From Micrococcales bacterium (GTDB lineage: Bacteria > Actinomycetota > Actinomycetes > Actinomycetales > Dermatophilaceae), in contig JAKDLQ010000009.1 of the NCBI GenBank assembly GCA_030452775.1, positions 1-20,856 on the forward strand: a stretch of DNA of 20,856 nucleotides. The letters are read 5' to 3'. Positions 1 through 7,381 of this stretch are shown here, one piece after another; within the stretch, counting starts at the first letter, position 1; the number at the start of each line of letters is the position of its first letter. The position numbers and the translations under genes are program-made. The notes beneath the pieces were generated by a model. The model did not search any database. It was given only the letters and a program-made list of their open reading frames with translations, and had not been told where the DNA came from.

Positions 1-1382
1 TCCCACAAGGTCAGGCCATGGGTCGTGACGTCGAGGTCGTGGTGGTGCCGCTGCCGGTACTCGAGCGGGTCGGTGTCGGCCATGAGGTGGCCGCGGGACC
101 GGTACGCGTGGATCAGCTCCTGGACCCGAGAGACCTTGTTGATGTCGTCATCGTGCGAGGAGTCGACGTCCCGCGTCCAACGAATCGGCTCGTAGGGGAT
201 CCGCAGCGACTCGAAGATCTCGTCGTAGAACCGGTCGTCGCCAAGGAGCAGCTGGTGGATCCGCTTCAGGAAGTCGCCGCTCTGGGCGCCCTGGATGATC
301 CGGTGGTCATAGGTGGAGGTGAGCGTGAGGATCTTGCTCACGGCATTCTCGTTGAGCGTCTTGGTGCTGGCGCCCTGCCACTCCGCCGGGTACTCGAGGG
401 CGCCGACGGCGATGATGGTGCCTTGACCTGACATGAGGCGAGGCACCGAGTGCACGGTGCCGATACCGCCCGGGTTGGTCAAGGTGATCGTCGTGCCCTG
501 GAAGTCCTCAACGGCCAGCTGGTTGTTGCGGGCCTTGCGGACCATCTTCTCGTAGGCGGTCCAGAAGTGGACGAAGTCCAGCTGGTCGGCCCCCTTGATC
601 GACGGGACGACGAGGGTCCGGCTGCCGTCGTCCTTCTGCAGGTCGATGGCGAGTCCGAAGTTCACGTGCTCGGGCTGGACGAGCGTGGGCTTGCCGTCCC
701 TCATGGTGAAGCCGTTGTTCATCTCCGGCATCGATGCGAGAGCCTTGACCATGGCGTAGCCGATGATGTGGGTGAACGAGACCTTGCCGCCGCGCGAGCG
801 GGCGAGGTTGTTGTTGATGACCACTCGGTTGTCGATGAGGAGCTTGGCCGGCACGGCGCGAACGCTCGTCGCGGTGGGGACCGTCAGCGAGCTTTCCATG
901 TTTGACACGACACGGGCGGTGGCGCCGCGAAGGGGCGTCATGACGAGGTCGCTCGGTGGTTCCGCCGCGGGAGCATCCGAGGTGTCGCGTGGCTTGGCCG
1001 GCGCCTTGGCGCTGCCGACGGGGTGCTTGGTCGCTGACTCAGCAGGGGCGGTGGGCTCGCGCGGGGTGGGCGGCGGGGACTCGCTGGGCGCAGTCGACTT
1101 GGCAGGCGCGGTCGGCGTCGCGTTGGTCGCACCAGACGGCACAGCCTCGACCTTGGCAGGGGCTGGAGCAGGACTCGGGACCCGTCCGTCCTCCGCTACC
1201 GCGGCAGGAGCGCCGTTGGTCGTCTCCGAGTCCCCGCTTGGCTCGTATGCCGAGAAGAACTCCCACCACGCCTGGTCGACGGAGTTCTTGTCCTCGAGGT
1301 ACTGCTGGTAGAGCTCGTCGACGAGCCACTCGTTGGCCCCGAATTCGGCCATCGGGTCGTTGGACGTTGACTGTTCGGACAC
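1..1382 (-). CDS. kgd: Multifunctional 2-oxoglutarate decarboxylase/dehydrogenase E1-E2 fusion, N-terminal part (3' end outside window)
   Basis: This is the actinobacterial Kgd/SucA fusion, which feeds 2-oxoglutarate into the TCA cycle as the E1 component and carries an E2-like succinyltransferase domain in the same chain. About 460 codons are present and the gene runs off the left edge; full-length family members are roughly 1,200-1,270 residues. Residues 11-42 hold the leader helix (FGANEWLVDELYQQYL). An Ala/Pro/Thr-rich linker follows to about residue 120. The acyltransferase domain covers about 130-370, with PTATSVRAVPAKLL and the active-site motif TYDHRIIQGAQSGDF (His about 360). The start of the E1 part is visible as AYRSRGHLMADTDPL and THGLTLW. 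I chose the GTG at 1382 because AAAGAGG lies just upstream; an in-frame ATG ten codons later (1352) is the alternative. The thiamine-binding E1 core is not in the window. Confidence 0.96.
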   Translation of the reverse strand, partial: MSEQSTSNDPMAEFGANEWLVDELYQQYLEDKNSVDQAWWEFFSAYEPSGDSETTNGAPAAVAEDGRVPSPAPAPAKVEAVPSGATNATPTAPAKSTAPSESPPPTPREPTAPAESATKHPVGSAKAPAKPRDTSDAPAAEPPSDLVMTPLRGATARVVSNMESSLTVPTATSVRAVPAKLLIDNRVVINNNLARSRGGKVSFTHIIGYAMVKALASMPEMNNGFTMRDGKPTLVQPEHVNFGLAIDLQKDDGSRTLVVPSIKGADQLDFVHFWTAYEKMVRKARNNQLAVEDFQGTTITLTNPGGIGTVHSVPRLMSGQGTIIAVGALEYPAEWQGASTKTLNENAVSKILTLTSTYDHRIIQGAQSGDFLKRIHQLLLGDDRFYDEIFESLRIPYEPIRWTRDVDSSHDDDINKVSRVQELIHAYRSRGHLMADTDPLEYRQRHHHDLDVTTHGLTLW

Positions 1383-1408
1383 GGCGAATGCGCCTCTTTC
1401 GTAGCCTC

Positions 1409-1434
1409 GGTGTCTGGCGTTGGTGTCTGGCGTT
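1409..1434. repeat. 13-bp tandem direct repeat in the kgd leader
   Basis: GGTGTCTGGCGTT occurs twice back to back (1409-1421 and 1422-1434), exact in both copies. On the kgd strand it reads AACGCCAGACACC twice, 27 to 52 nt before the GTG start. It could be a regulator-binding direct repeat or a simple duplication; nothing in the sequence decides between them. The remainder of the 163-nt gap between the permease gene and kgd holds no other feature I can support. Confidence 0.6.
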
Positions 1435-1545
1435 CGATACGGGCACCAAGCCTAGCCCGGAACGGCGCCATCCCGTCGCGTGGTCCGGTGTTCGATCCGG
1501 CCCGTGCCGGAGGGCCAGTCGCCGCCGTGCTGACTACACGATCTG

Positions 1546-2331
1546 TCAGGAGATGTCGGACCGCAACGTGCGCCAGGTGCCGAGACCTGTCATGACGGCG
1601 GCGTAGGCGAGCAGCACGAGAGCCGCGGCCCACCACACGAGCGTCGTGGTCCCGGGTGACGACACGGCGCCGACCATGCCCTCGGTGGCGCTGCTGGGGA
1701 AGTACGGTGCGATCGACTTGCCCCAGTCCTGGTTGGCAAAGAGCAGGTTGAGCAGCGGCTCGACGATCCAGGCGAAGCCGACGGCGACAAAGAGGGCTGC
1801 GACCTGGCTGGGGATGAGGATCCCGATGCCGAGGCCGATGAGGGCCCAGAGGCCGAGGACGAGCAGGGACATCACCAGGGTTCGTAGCGCGCCGTCCGGA
1901 AGGATGTCATAGCCCTTGCTCGCGATGATCGCCGCACCGACCCCGAAGGAGGTGAGGGTGCCGACCACCCCGTAGAAGGCGCCGAGGGCGAGCAGCGAGA
2001 TCACCTTCGCGGCCATCACCTTGGCTCGCTTCGGGATCGCGAGAAACGTGCTGGTGATGGTCTTGTGACGGTATTCGGTGCCGATCATCAGCACCCCGAC
2101 CGCCAGGAGCAGGACCTGTGAGATCTGCAACCCCGCTGAGTAGGTGCTGCTCACCATCTCGGGGTCATCGAGGCCGGGCAGCGTCACGCCAGGTCCGACC
2201 TCGGTGCCGGCGAAGAAGAACGCCGAGAGCCAGGCGAAGACGCCGCTGCCGAGAATGACCGGGATGAGCAGCCCCCACCAGAGCCTCGTCGAGAAGAACT
2301 TGCGGAACTCGGACCGAATCGCGGGGATCAT
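1546..2331 (-). CDS. ABC-2 type transporter permease
   Basis: A 261-residue membrane protein of the ABC-2 permease type. It has a short cytoplasmic start (MIPAIRSEFRKFFSTRLWW) and about six hydrophobic segments, around residues 18-42, 68-85, 108-138, 150-172, 175-196 and 230-248. The motif TEYRHKTITSTFLAIPKRAKVMAAK after the second segment is typical of permeases paired with BcrA-like ATPases, where it forms the coupling region. Its ATG overlaps the stop of the upstream ATPase gene (ATGA), so the two are translationally coupled and presumably form one exporter. The substrate cannot be read from sequence; lipid, peptide or antibiotic export are all known for the family. Confidence 0.9.
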   Translation of the reverse strand: MIPAIRSEFRKFFSTRLWWGLLIPVILGSGVFAWLSAFFFAGTEVGPGVTLPGLDDPEMVSSTYSAGLQISQVLLLAVGVLMIGTEYRHKTITSTFLAIPKRAKVMAAKVISLLALGAFYGVVGTLTSFGVGAAIIASKGYDILPDGALRTLVMSLLVLGLWALIGLGIGILIPSQVAALFVAVGFAWIVEPLLNLLFANQDWGKSIAPYFPSSATEGMVGAVSSPGTTTLVWWAAALVLLAYAAVMTGLGTWRTLRSDIS

Positions 2332-3356
2332 CGCAGCTCCTCCGCGCCGGAGGCAGGAGCGCCTGCCGGGATCGCCGGTGCGCCGGTCGGTGGTGGTAGA
2401 TCGGGCGGGCCGCCGCCATGGCCGGTCGCCTCGTCGTCGGTGGCATCGAGGTTGCCGTTCGACTCGGTGAGGTTGAAGAAGAGGTCCTCGAGGTGCGTCT
2501 GCTCCTGCCGCAGCTCGTAGATGGCCACGCCGGCGGAGAGCGCGATGTCACCGACGGTGTCGGTGCGCTCGGCCGTCACGATCAGACCCCCGGGGGCCGG
2601 CTCGACCCGTAGCCGGGCCGCAGTCAGGGCCGCCGACAGCCGCGCCGGATCGGACGAGCGGACGAAGGCCGTCGGCTCACCGCGCAGTTCCGTGACGGTT
2701 CCCTGGGCCACGCGACGGCCACCGGTGATGATGACCACCTCGTCGACGGTCTGCTCGACCTCGGAGAGCATGTGGCTCGAGATGAGCACGGTGCGCCCCT
2801 CGGACGCGAGGTGCCGCAGGAAGCTGCGCAGCCAACGAATGCCCTCAGGGTCCAGGCCGTTGGCCGGCTCGTCGAGAATGAGGATCTGCGGGTCGCCGAT
2901 CAGGGCCGCCGCGAGCCCGAGGCGTTGTCGCATACCCATCGAGTAGCCGCCCGCGCGCTGGCGTGCCGCTGCCGGGATCCCGACCAGCTCGAGCAACTCG
3001 TCGACCCGCCCGTCCGACACCCCCGCAACGGCGGCAAGGACACGCAGGTGGTCTCGGCCCGACCGGCCCGGATGGAAGTTGGTGGCCTCGAGGGCCGAGC
3101 CGACCACGGTGAGTGGGTTGGGAATGTCGCGGTAGCGGCGCCCATCGATCGTCGCCGTGCCAGCAGTGGGCCGGATCAGGCCGAGGAGCATGCGCAGGGT
3201 CGTCGTCTTGCCGCTGCCGTTGGGGCCGAGGAAGCCTGTCACCTGCCCCGGCTGCACGCTGAAGTCGAGGCGGTCGACGGCCGTGAGGTCGCCGAATCTC
3301 TTGGTCAGACCACGGATCTCGATCTGTCCGGTCCACGCGTCCCGTGTCCTGCTCAC
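2328..3356 (-). CDS. ABC transporter ATP-binding protein (BcrA/NatA-like)
   Basis: A 342-residue ATPase that would energise the adjacent permease. Walker A is GPNGSGKT at residues 44-51, the signature region is YSMGMRQRLGLA at 138-149, Walker B is ILILDEP at 158-164 and the switch histidine is in SSHMLSE near 195. The Q-loop position carries Glu (GSALEATNFHP, about residue 90), which is normal in BcrA-like exporters rather than a defect. After the nucleotide-binding domain comes a C-terminal extension of about 100 residues ending in a Pro/Gly/Ala-rich tail. The start is GTG at 3356, preceded by AGGGGG at about 7-nt spacing. It overlaps the permease gene by 4 bp. Confidence 0.92.
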   Translation of the reverse strand: MSRTRDAWTGQIEIRGLTKRFGDLTAVDRLDFSVQPGQVTGFLGPNGSGKTTTLRMLLGLIRPTAGTATIDGRRYRDIPNPLTVVGSALEATNFHPGRSGRDHLRVLAAVAGVSDGRVDELLELVGIPAAARQRAGGYSMGMRQRLGLAAALIGDPQILILDEPANGLDPEGIRWLRSFLRHLASEGRTVLISSHMLSEVEQTVDEVVIITGGRRVAQGTVTELRGEPTAFVRSSDPARLSAALTAARLRVEPAPGGLIVTAERTDTVGDIALSAGVAIYELRQEQTHLEDLFFNLTESNGNLDATDDEATGHGGGPPDLPPPTGAPAIPAGAPASGAEELR

Positions 3357-3370
3357 CGCTCACCCCCTGG

Positions 3371-3387
3371 AGCCGACCGAGTCGGCT
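3371..3387. promoter_or_regulatory. Inverted repeat upstream of the ABC transporter genes
   Basis: AGCCGAC-CGA-GTCGGCT is a perfect 7-bp inverted repeat with a 3-bp centre. It sits 15-31 nt before the GTG of the ATPase gene, in the 122-bp divergent gap shared with the CNNM genes. It could be an operator or an RNA hairpin in the leader. No regulator gene is adjacent. Confidence 0.35.
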
Positions 3388-3463
3388 TCCGTCACTGTCG
3401 GGCTCAACTCAACCACACGCCTCGGGTCTTCCGGCGACCTGCCTGGGTGACGGGAGTTCTCCC

Positions 3464-3469
3464 TATAGT
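3464..3469 (+). promoter_or_regulatory. Candidate -10 box for the CNNM gene pair
   Basis: TATAGT matches the sigma-70-like -10 consensus and stands out in GC-rich surroundings. No good -35 element is visible. A transcript starting 6-8 nt downstream would begin at about 3475-3477, almost at the ATG (3479), so the mRNA may be leaderless or nearly so. The GAGAGG at 3470-3475 is only 3 nt from the ATG, close for a Shine-Dalgarno site. Confidence 0.45.
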
Positions 3470-3478
3470 GAGAGGACT

Positions 3479-4837
3479 ATGACCGAGTGGTTGCTGGTGT
3501 TGGCCGCCGTCCTGCTCACGGCCGGCACAGCGGTCTTCGTCGCCGCCGAGTTCTCCCTCGTCGCGCTGGACCGGCCGGCCGTGCACCGTGCCATTGACGC
3601 GGGTGACTCACGTGCCCGGGTGGTGCTCCAGTCCCTGGGGCAGCTGTCCACCCAGCTGTCGGCGGCGCAGGTCGGCATCACCGTGACGACACTCGCCGTC
3701 GGCTATCTCGCCCAGCCCTCGATCGGCCGCCTCCTCGAGGCCCCGCTGGGCGCCATCGGCCTCGGGGGGGCCGCGCTTCCGGCCATCACGAGTGCGATCG
3801 CCCTGCTCATCGCGACCGTATTCTCGATGGTCTTCGGAGAGCTGTTGCCGCAGTTCCTCGGCATCTCGGCCCCGCTTGGGACGGCCAAGATCGTGGCGTT
3901 GCCTGTCCGTGTCTTCGCCGTGATCGTCAGGCCGCTCATCCTCGGGCTCAATGGCTCGGCCAACCGCTTCCTGATGGCCATCGGTATCGAGCCGCAGGAG
4001 CAGCTCTCCGGTGCTCGGACCCCGCAGGAGCTGCGCAGCCTCGTCCAGCGCTCCGCCGAGGCGGGCACCCTTGATGTGACGACGGCCCGCATGCTCACCA
4101 AGTCCCTCGGTTTCGGGGAGCGGACCGCGGACGACGTCATGACCCCGCGGGTGCGCTGCCGTGGCATCCACCGCGACGAGTCGGCCGAGGACGTGCTCAC
4201 GCTGTCGCGGCGCACCGGACACTCCCGCTTCCCGGTCCTGGGGCGAGACTGGGATGACATCGACGGCTTCGTCCACGTCAAGAAGGCGATGGCGGTGCCG
4301 CACGAGCGACGAGGGGACGTCCCCGTCTCGGCGCTGATGTCCGAGCGGCTCCTCGTCCCGGAGACGATCCGCCTCGACCCGCTCCTGCGAGCGTTGCGTG
4401 AGGGTGGCTTCCAGATGGCCGTCGTCGTCGACGAATACGGCGGCACCTCCGGCCTCGTCACCCTCGAGGACGTCGTCGAGGAGATCGTCGGCGAGGTGGC
4501 GGACGAGCACGACCGGACGCGGCAGGGGGGTCGAGAACTGCTCGACGGCTCGTGGACGGTGCCTGGCCTGTGGCGTCCCGACGAGGTCCGCGACGCGCTC
4601 GACGTCGAGATCCCCGACCACCACACCTACGAGACGACGGGCGGCTTCGTCATGGAGACCCTCGGCCGCGTCCCGATGGTCGGCGACGTCGTGCATGTGC
4701 CCGGCTGGACGATCCACGTCGTGGGGATGGAAGGCCGCCGGATAGATCGGCTTCGCTTCGTCCCGGACCCTGACCCTGACTCTGACCCGAACTCCACGGC
4801 GCCGCCTGCGGCAGAACCCGGAGCCCGGCCCGGATGA
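3479..4837 (+). CDS. Hemolysin-family/CNNM membrane protein with CBS pair and CorC_HlyC domain
   Basis: A 452-residue member of the CorC/HlyC (CNNM, DUF21) family, linked in other bacteria to Mg2+/Co2+ homeostasis. Three domains can be seen. The DUF21 membrane domain covers residues 1-190 (opening hydrophobic helix, AAEFSLVALDR, then further helices). A CBS pair covers about 215-345 (DDVMTPRVRCRGI, GHSRFPVLG, VVDEYGGTSGLVTLEDVVEEIVGEV). A C-terminal CorC_HlyC domain covers about 365-435 (TYETTGGFVMETLGRVPMVGD). The ATG at 3479 is preferred because the membrane helix starts there and a strong -10 lies just before it; the frame stays open further upstream. The stop overlaps the start of the next, paralogous gene (ATGA). 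Metal specificity is not evident; 'hemolysin' is a historical label. Confidence 0.9.
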   Translation: MTEWLLVLAAVLLTAGTAVFVAAEFSLVALDRPAVHRAIDAGDSRARVVLQSLGQLSTQLSAAQVGITVTTLAVGYLAQPSIGRLLEAPLGAIGLGGAALPAITSAIALLIATVFSMVFGELLPQFLGISAPLGTAKIVALPVRVFAVIVRPLILGLNGSANRFLMAIGIEPQEQLSGARTPQELRSLVQRSAEAGTLDVTTARMLTKSLGFGERTADDVMTPRVRCRGIHRDESAEDVLTLSRRTGHSRFPVLGRDWDDIDGFVHVKKAMAVPHERRGDVPVSALMSERLLVPETIRLDPLLRALREGGFQMAVVVDEYGGTSGLVTLEDVVEEIVGEVADEHDRTRQGGRELLDGSWTVPGLWRPDEVRDALDVEIPDHHTYETTGGFVMETLGRVPMVGDVVHVPGWTIHVVGMEGRRIDRLRFVPDPDPDSDPNSTAPPAAEPGARPG

Positions 4838-5871
4838 GCAACGCGTGGGTCTACGTCGTCTCGCTCTGCCTCCTCCTCGGCAACGCGTTCTTCGTGGGGG
4901 GCGAGTTCTCCGCCATGGCGGTACGCCGCTCGGCGCTCGAGCCGCTCGCCGACGCCGGCAGCAAGCGGGCCGCGACCAGTCTCGAGGCGCTCGAGCGGCT
5001 CGGGTCGATGCTCGCCACCGCCCAGCTCGGGATCACCGTGTGTTCGGTAGGTCTCGGTGCGTTGGCGGAGGCTGCCCTGCACCACCTCTTCGAGCCGGTC
5101 TTCCTCGTGGCGGGCCTCGCCGACGCCTGGGCGAGTGGGACGGCACTCGGGGTGGCCCTGCTCGTCGTGTCCTACCTGCACATCGTCATCGGCGAGATGA
5201 TCCCCAAGAACATCGCCATCGCGGGCCCGGAGCGGGCTGCCCTGCTGCTCGTCCCGCCGCTCTACTACCTGTCGAACGTGCTGCGGCCGGTCGTGCACGC
5301 CATGGAGGCCACCGCCAAGGCGCTCGTTCGCCTCTTCGGTATCGAGCCTCAGGACGAGATCGCGTCGGCCTTCAGCGCCGAGGAGGTCGCCGAGATCGTC
5401 AGCGAGTCCCGCCGCGAGGGCCTCCTCGAGGAGGAGCGACACGGTCTCGTGCGCAAGACCCTCGAGTTCTCCGACAAGCTCGCTCGCGACGTCGCGGTCG
5501 CCTCCGATGCCCTGACCTGCGTCACGTTGGGCGTCACTCCGGCCCAGATCGAGCGGCTCGTTGCCAAGCGGGGCTTCTCCCGTTACCCGGTCGCCGATCC
5601 TTCCGGTGAGATCGCCGGCTACATCCACCTGAAGGACATCCTCTACGCCAACGACGAGCGCCATGAGCTGCCCATCCCGCCCAAACGCATCCGGCGCCTC
5701 GCCACCGTCCGCCCGGACGACGAGATCGAGGCGGTGCTCGCCACGATGCAGCACACGGGCGCCCATCTGGCCCGGGTCATCGATGACGACGGTGACGTGA
5801 TCGGGGTCGTCTTCCTCGAAGACGTCCTCGAGGAACTCGTCGGGGAGGTCACCGACAGCACCCAGCGGTGA
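4834..5871 (+). CDS. Hemolysin-family/CNNM membrane protein, short form without CorC_HlyC domain
   Basis: A 345-residue paralogue of the preceding gene. The DUF21 membrane domain takes up about residues 1-190 (LLLGNAFFVGGEFSAMAVRRSALE, then ATAQLGITVCSVGLGALAE). A CBS pair follows (RYPVADPSGEIAGYIHLKDIL; ARVIDDDGDVIGVVFLEDVLEELVGEV). The protein ends directly after the second CBS domain, so the CorC_HlyC domain of its neighbour is absent. The ATGA overlap with the upstream gene implies co-translation, and such adjacent long and short forms are common in actinobacteria. They may act as a pair, which is inference. A hairpin (5889-5916) begins 17 nt after the stop. Confidence 0.9.
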   Translation: MSNAWVYVVSLCLLLGNAFFVGGEFSAMAVRRSALEPLADAGSKRAATSLEALERLGSMLATAQLGITVCSVGLGALAEAALHHLFEPVFLVAGLADAWASGTALGVALLVVSYLHIVIGEMIPKNIAIAGPERAALLLVPPLYYLSNVLRPVVHAMEATAKALVRLFGIEPQDEIASAFSAEEVAEIVSESRREGLLEEERHGLVRKTLEFSDKLARDVAVASDALTCVTLGVTPAQIERLVAKRGFSRYPVADPSGEIAGYIHLKDILYANDERHELPIPPKRIRRLATVRPDDEIEAVLATMQHTGAHLARVIDDDGDVIGVVFLEDVLEELVGEVTDSTQR

Positions 5872-5888
5872 CCTGCCGTCCCAGCCCA

Positions 5889-5916
5889 GCGGCATACGAA
5901 GCCGGGAGTATGCCGC
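5889..5916 (+). terminator. Hairpin after the CNNM genes, built from an inverted GTATGCCGC pair
   Basis: GCGGCATAC (5889-5897) and GTATGCCGC (5908-5916) form a perfect 9-bp stem with a 10-nt loop, 17 nt after the stop codon. There is no T-tract, as is usual for actinobacterial terminators. Its arms contain the repeated 9-mer CGTATGCCG (left arm) and the 8-mer GTATGCCG (right arm). Confidence 0.55.
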
Positions 5917-5971
5917 CGTGCACCGTTCGTGGCGCGCGTCCCTTCGTTTCCGGCAGCGATACCGTGAACGG

Positions 5972-6382
5972 ATGATCACCGTCGATCTGGCGCGGAGTCT
6001 CGTTGCCGGGGGGGTGCTGTGGCAGCCGCGCCCCGGTGACCGCTTCACCATCGACCGGCCCAATGTCGTCGGGGAGGTCTTCTGGATCAGCGAGCTGACG
6101 ATCGACGTGCTGACCTACCACGGGCAGGCACTGCTCGGTTTCAATGGGACCACCGAGTGGGCGCTCGACTCGGTCACGCTCGACTCGGTCACGCTCGACA
6201 CGGCGCTGTGGCTGCCGCGCGAGGATCAGCTGCGCGAGGTGCTCGGCGCTCGCTTCGCCTCGCTCGCACGCGAGGGCGGGCAGTGGATGGTCCGGTTGGA
6301 TGAGCCGGCGTCCGGATCGGCGGACTTCGTGGACACCGACGTCGAGTGTGCCTATGCGCTGGCCGTGTTGTCCATCGTGTGA
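5972..6382 (+). CDS. Conserved hypothetical protein, 136 aa
   Basis: A small soluble protein with no membrane segment or signal peptide. I do not recognise a characterised domain. The blocks GFNGTTEWALDSV and LWLPREDQLREVLG look like conserved positions. From recall, related short actinobacterial proteins are sometimes labelled pilus assembly protein CpaE, but no CpaE-type ATPase or receiver motif is visible, so I do not transfer that name. An in-frame 5-residue duplication (DSVTL DSVTL) falls at about residues 66-75. The ATG at 5972 starts the part that looks conserved; an in-frame GTG at 5918 would add 18 basic residues but lies right after the hairpin. The Shine-Dalgarno site is weak either way. 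The gene converges on the tRNA-Arg gene. Confidence 0.7.
   Translation: MITVDLARSLVAGGVLWQPRPGDRFTIDRPNVVGEVFWISELTIDVLTYHGQALLGFNGTTEWALDSVTLDSVTLDTALWLPREDQLREVLGARFASLAREGGQWMVRLDEPASGSADFVDTDVECAYALAVLSIV
6163..6199 (+). repeat. 15-bp in-frame tandem duplication in the 136-aa gene
   Basis: GCTCGACTCGGTCAC occurs twice in a row (6163-6177 and 6178-6192), followed by a partial third unit. It encodes the repeated residues DSVTL. The copies are identical, which suggests a recent duplication. Confidence 0.7.
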
Positions 6383-6410
6383 TCGATCGGACACGTCGGC
6401 CACGGAATGG

Positions 6411-6482
6411 CGCCCCCGGCAGGATTCGAACCTGCGCTCCCGCCTCCGGAGGGCGGTGCTCTATCCCCTGAGCTACGGGGGC
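6411..6482 (-). tRNA. tRNA-Arg(CCG)
   Basis: A full cloverleaf can be drawn on the minus strand. The acceptor stem is GCCCCCG/CGGGGGC with discriminator G. The D arm is GCTC...GAGC. The anticodon stem is CCGCC/GGCGG around loop CTCCGGA, giving anticodon CCG, which reads CGG (Arg). The T arm is GCAGG-TTCGAAT-CCTGC. CCA is encoded directly after it at 6408-6410. The gene is divergent from the ArgS-like gene that begins 100 nt away. Confidence 0.95.
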
Positions 6483-6581
6483 GGCTGCGCACCAGTGCGC
6501 CCGGCGAGATTAGCACCGGTCGGGGTGGTTCCCCGAATGGGGGGTCAGCGGCCACCGTCGATCCGCTCGTAGACTCGCGCA

Positions 6582-7379
6582 ATGACCCCGGAAGCGCTGC
6601 GCCGAGTGCTCGAGGACGTCGCCGCGCACGCTGCTCGGATCGGTGACCTGCCCGATGAGGCCGAGGGCGGCGCCCCCGCCGGCTCCATATTTCGGCCTGT
6701 CGACGGCAGAATGGCCGGGGTCGTCGCCGACTGGGTCACGCCGGTTGCGAGGCGTTGGGCTCCTGATCTCGACCTCTCGCCCGCGGAGCTCGCGACCGTC
6801 CTCGCTCAGGGCCTCGTCCAACAGCGGCACATCGATGCCGTCGAGGTGGCTCCGAGCGGACTGCTTGCGATCACGCTCGACGATCGGGCGCGTGCCGAGA
6901 TCATCCGAACCGTGGAGCAAGGGCAGGCCACGTATGCCCTCGAGCCGTCCGCTACGTACTCGCCCATTGCTGCACAGGCTCCGGGGAGCCGCCTCGCCGA
7001 GGACCCGGTGGCTCGGGCGCAGCGCGCCCACGCTCGCATGTGCCGCCTCATCCGCAACGCCGAGGCCGTCGGTGTCGAGGTCCGCAGCAGCGCACGGATC
7101 GAGGAGCTGACCCACGTCTCGGAACGGTTGCTGCTCGTGGCGCTCGCAGACCTGCCGCAGCGGCTCGGGACCTTGGCGGGCGATGGAGGCCAGCAGGCGC
7201 GGACCGTGGGCGGGCTCGGAAGGCTCGCTGACACGTGGACCCATCCGTTGCGCCCCGAGCGGCTCGGCGAGGCGCTGCTGCCGATCTTCGGTGCCCGGCT
7301 CGCCCTGGCCCGCGCGACCCGGATCGTCTTGCGCAATGGACTTGCCCGGCTCGGCGCCCATGCCCCCGAGAGGATGTGA
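6582..7379 (+). CDS. ArgS-related protein: Add plus DALR anticodon-binding domains, no catalytic domain
   Basis: A 265-residue relative of arginyl-tRNA synthetase that keeps only its two ends. Residues 1-125 resemble the N-terminal Add (tRNA-recognition) domain: MTPEALRRVLEDVAAHAARIG, then LSPAELATVLAQGL and IDAVEVAPSGLLAITL. Residues 145-265 resemble the DALR anticodon-binding helical domain (DPVARAQRAHARMCRLIRNAE ... GARLALARATRIVLRNGLARLG). The class I Rossmann domain between them, with its HIGH and KMSKS motifs, is missing; ArgS is normally about 550-590 residues. The gene lies where argS stands in M. tuberculosis, immediately upstream of lysA, which starts 3 nt after its stop. It cannot aminoacylate, so a true argS must lie elsewhere. 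From recall, Streptomyces proteins of this kind are named ArgS-related anticodon-binding protein NrtL; their function is not known to me. Confidence 0.85.
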   Translation: MTPEALRRVLEDVAAHAARIGDLPDEAEGGAPAGSIFRPVDGRMAGVVADWVTPVARRWAPDLDLSPAELATVLAQGLVQQRHIDAVEVAPSGLLAITLDDRARAEIIRTVEQGQATYALEPSATYSPIAAQAPGSRLAEDPVARAQRAHARMCRLIRNAEAVGVEVRSSARIEELTHVSERLLLVALADLPQRLGTLAGDGGQQARTVGGLGRLADTWTHPLRPERLGEALLPIFGARLALARATRIVLRNGLARLGAHAPERM

Positions 7380-7381
7380 GG

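Noticed and set aside
938..1636. Several long open frames on both strands over the start of kgd
   Set aside because: They are shadows: kgd reads through with full family similarity and the others have low-complexity Arg/Pro/Ser-rich translations.
5918..5971. Extended N-terminus of the 136-aa gene from GTG 5918
   Set aside because: The extra residues are basic and unlike the rest of the protein, and the GTG sits right at the end of the hairpin; the ATG at 5972 is more plausible, though not proven.
3608..6063. Long minus-strand open frames opposite the CNNM genes
   Set aside because: They are antisense shadows of two clearly homologous plus-strand genes and show no recognisable domains.
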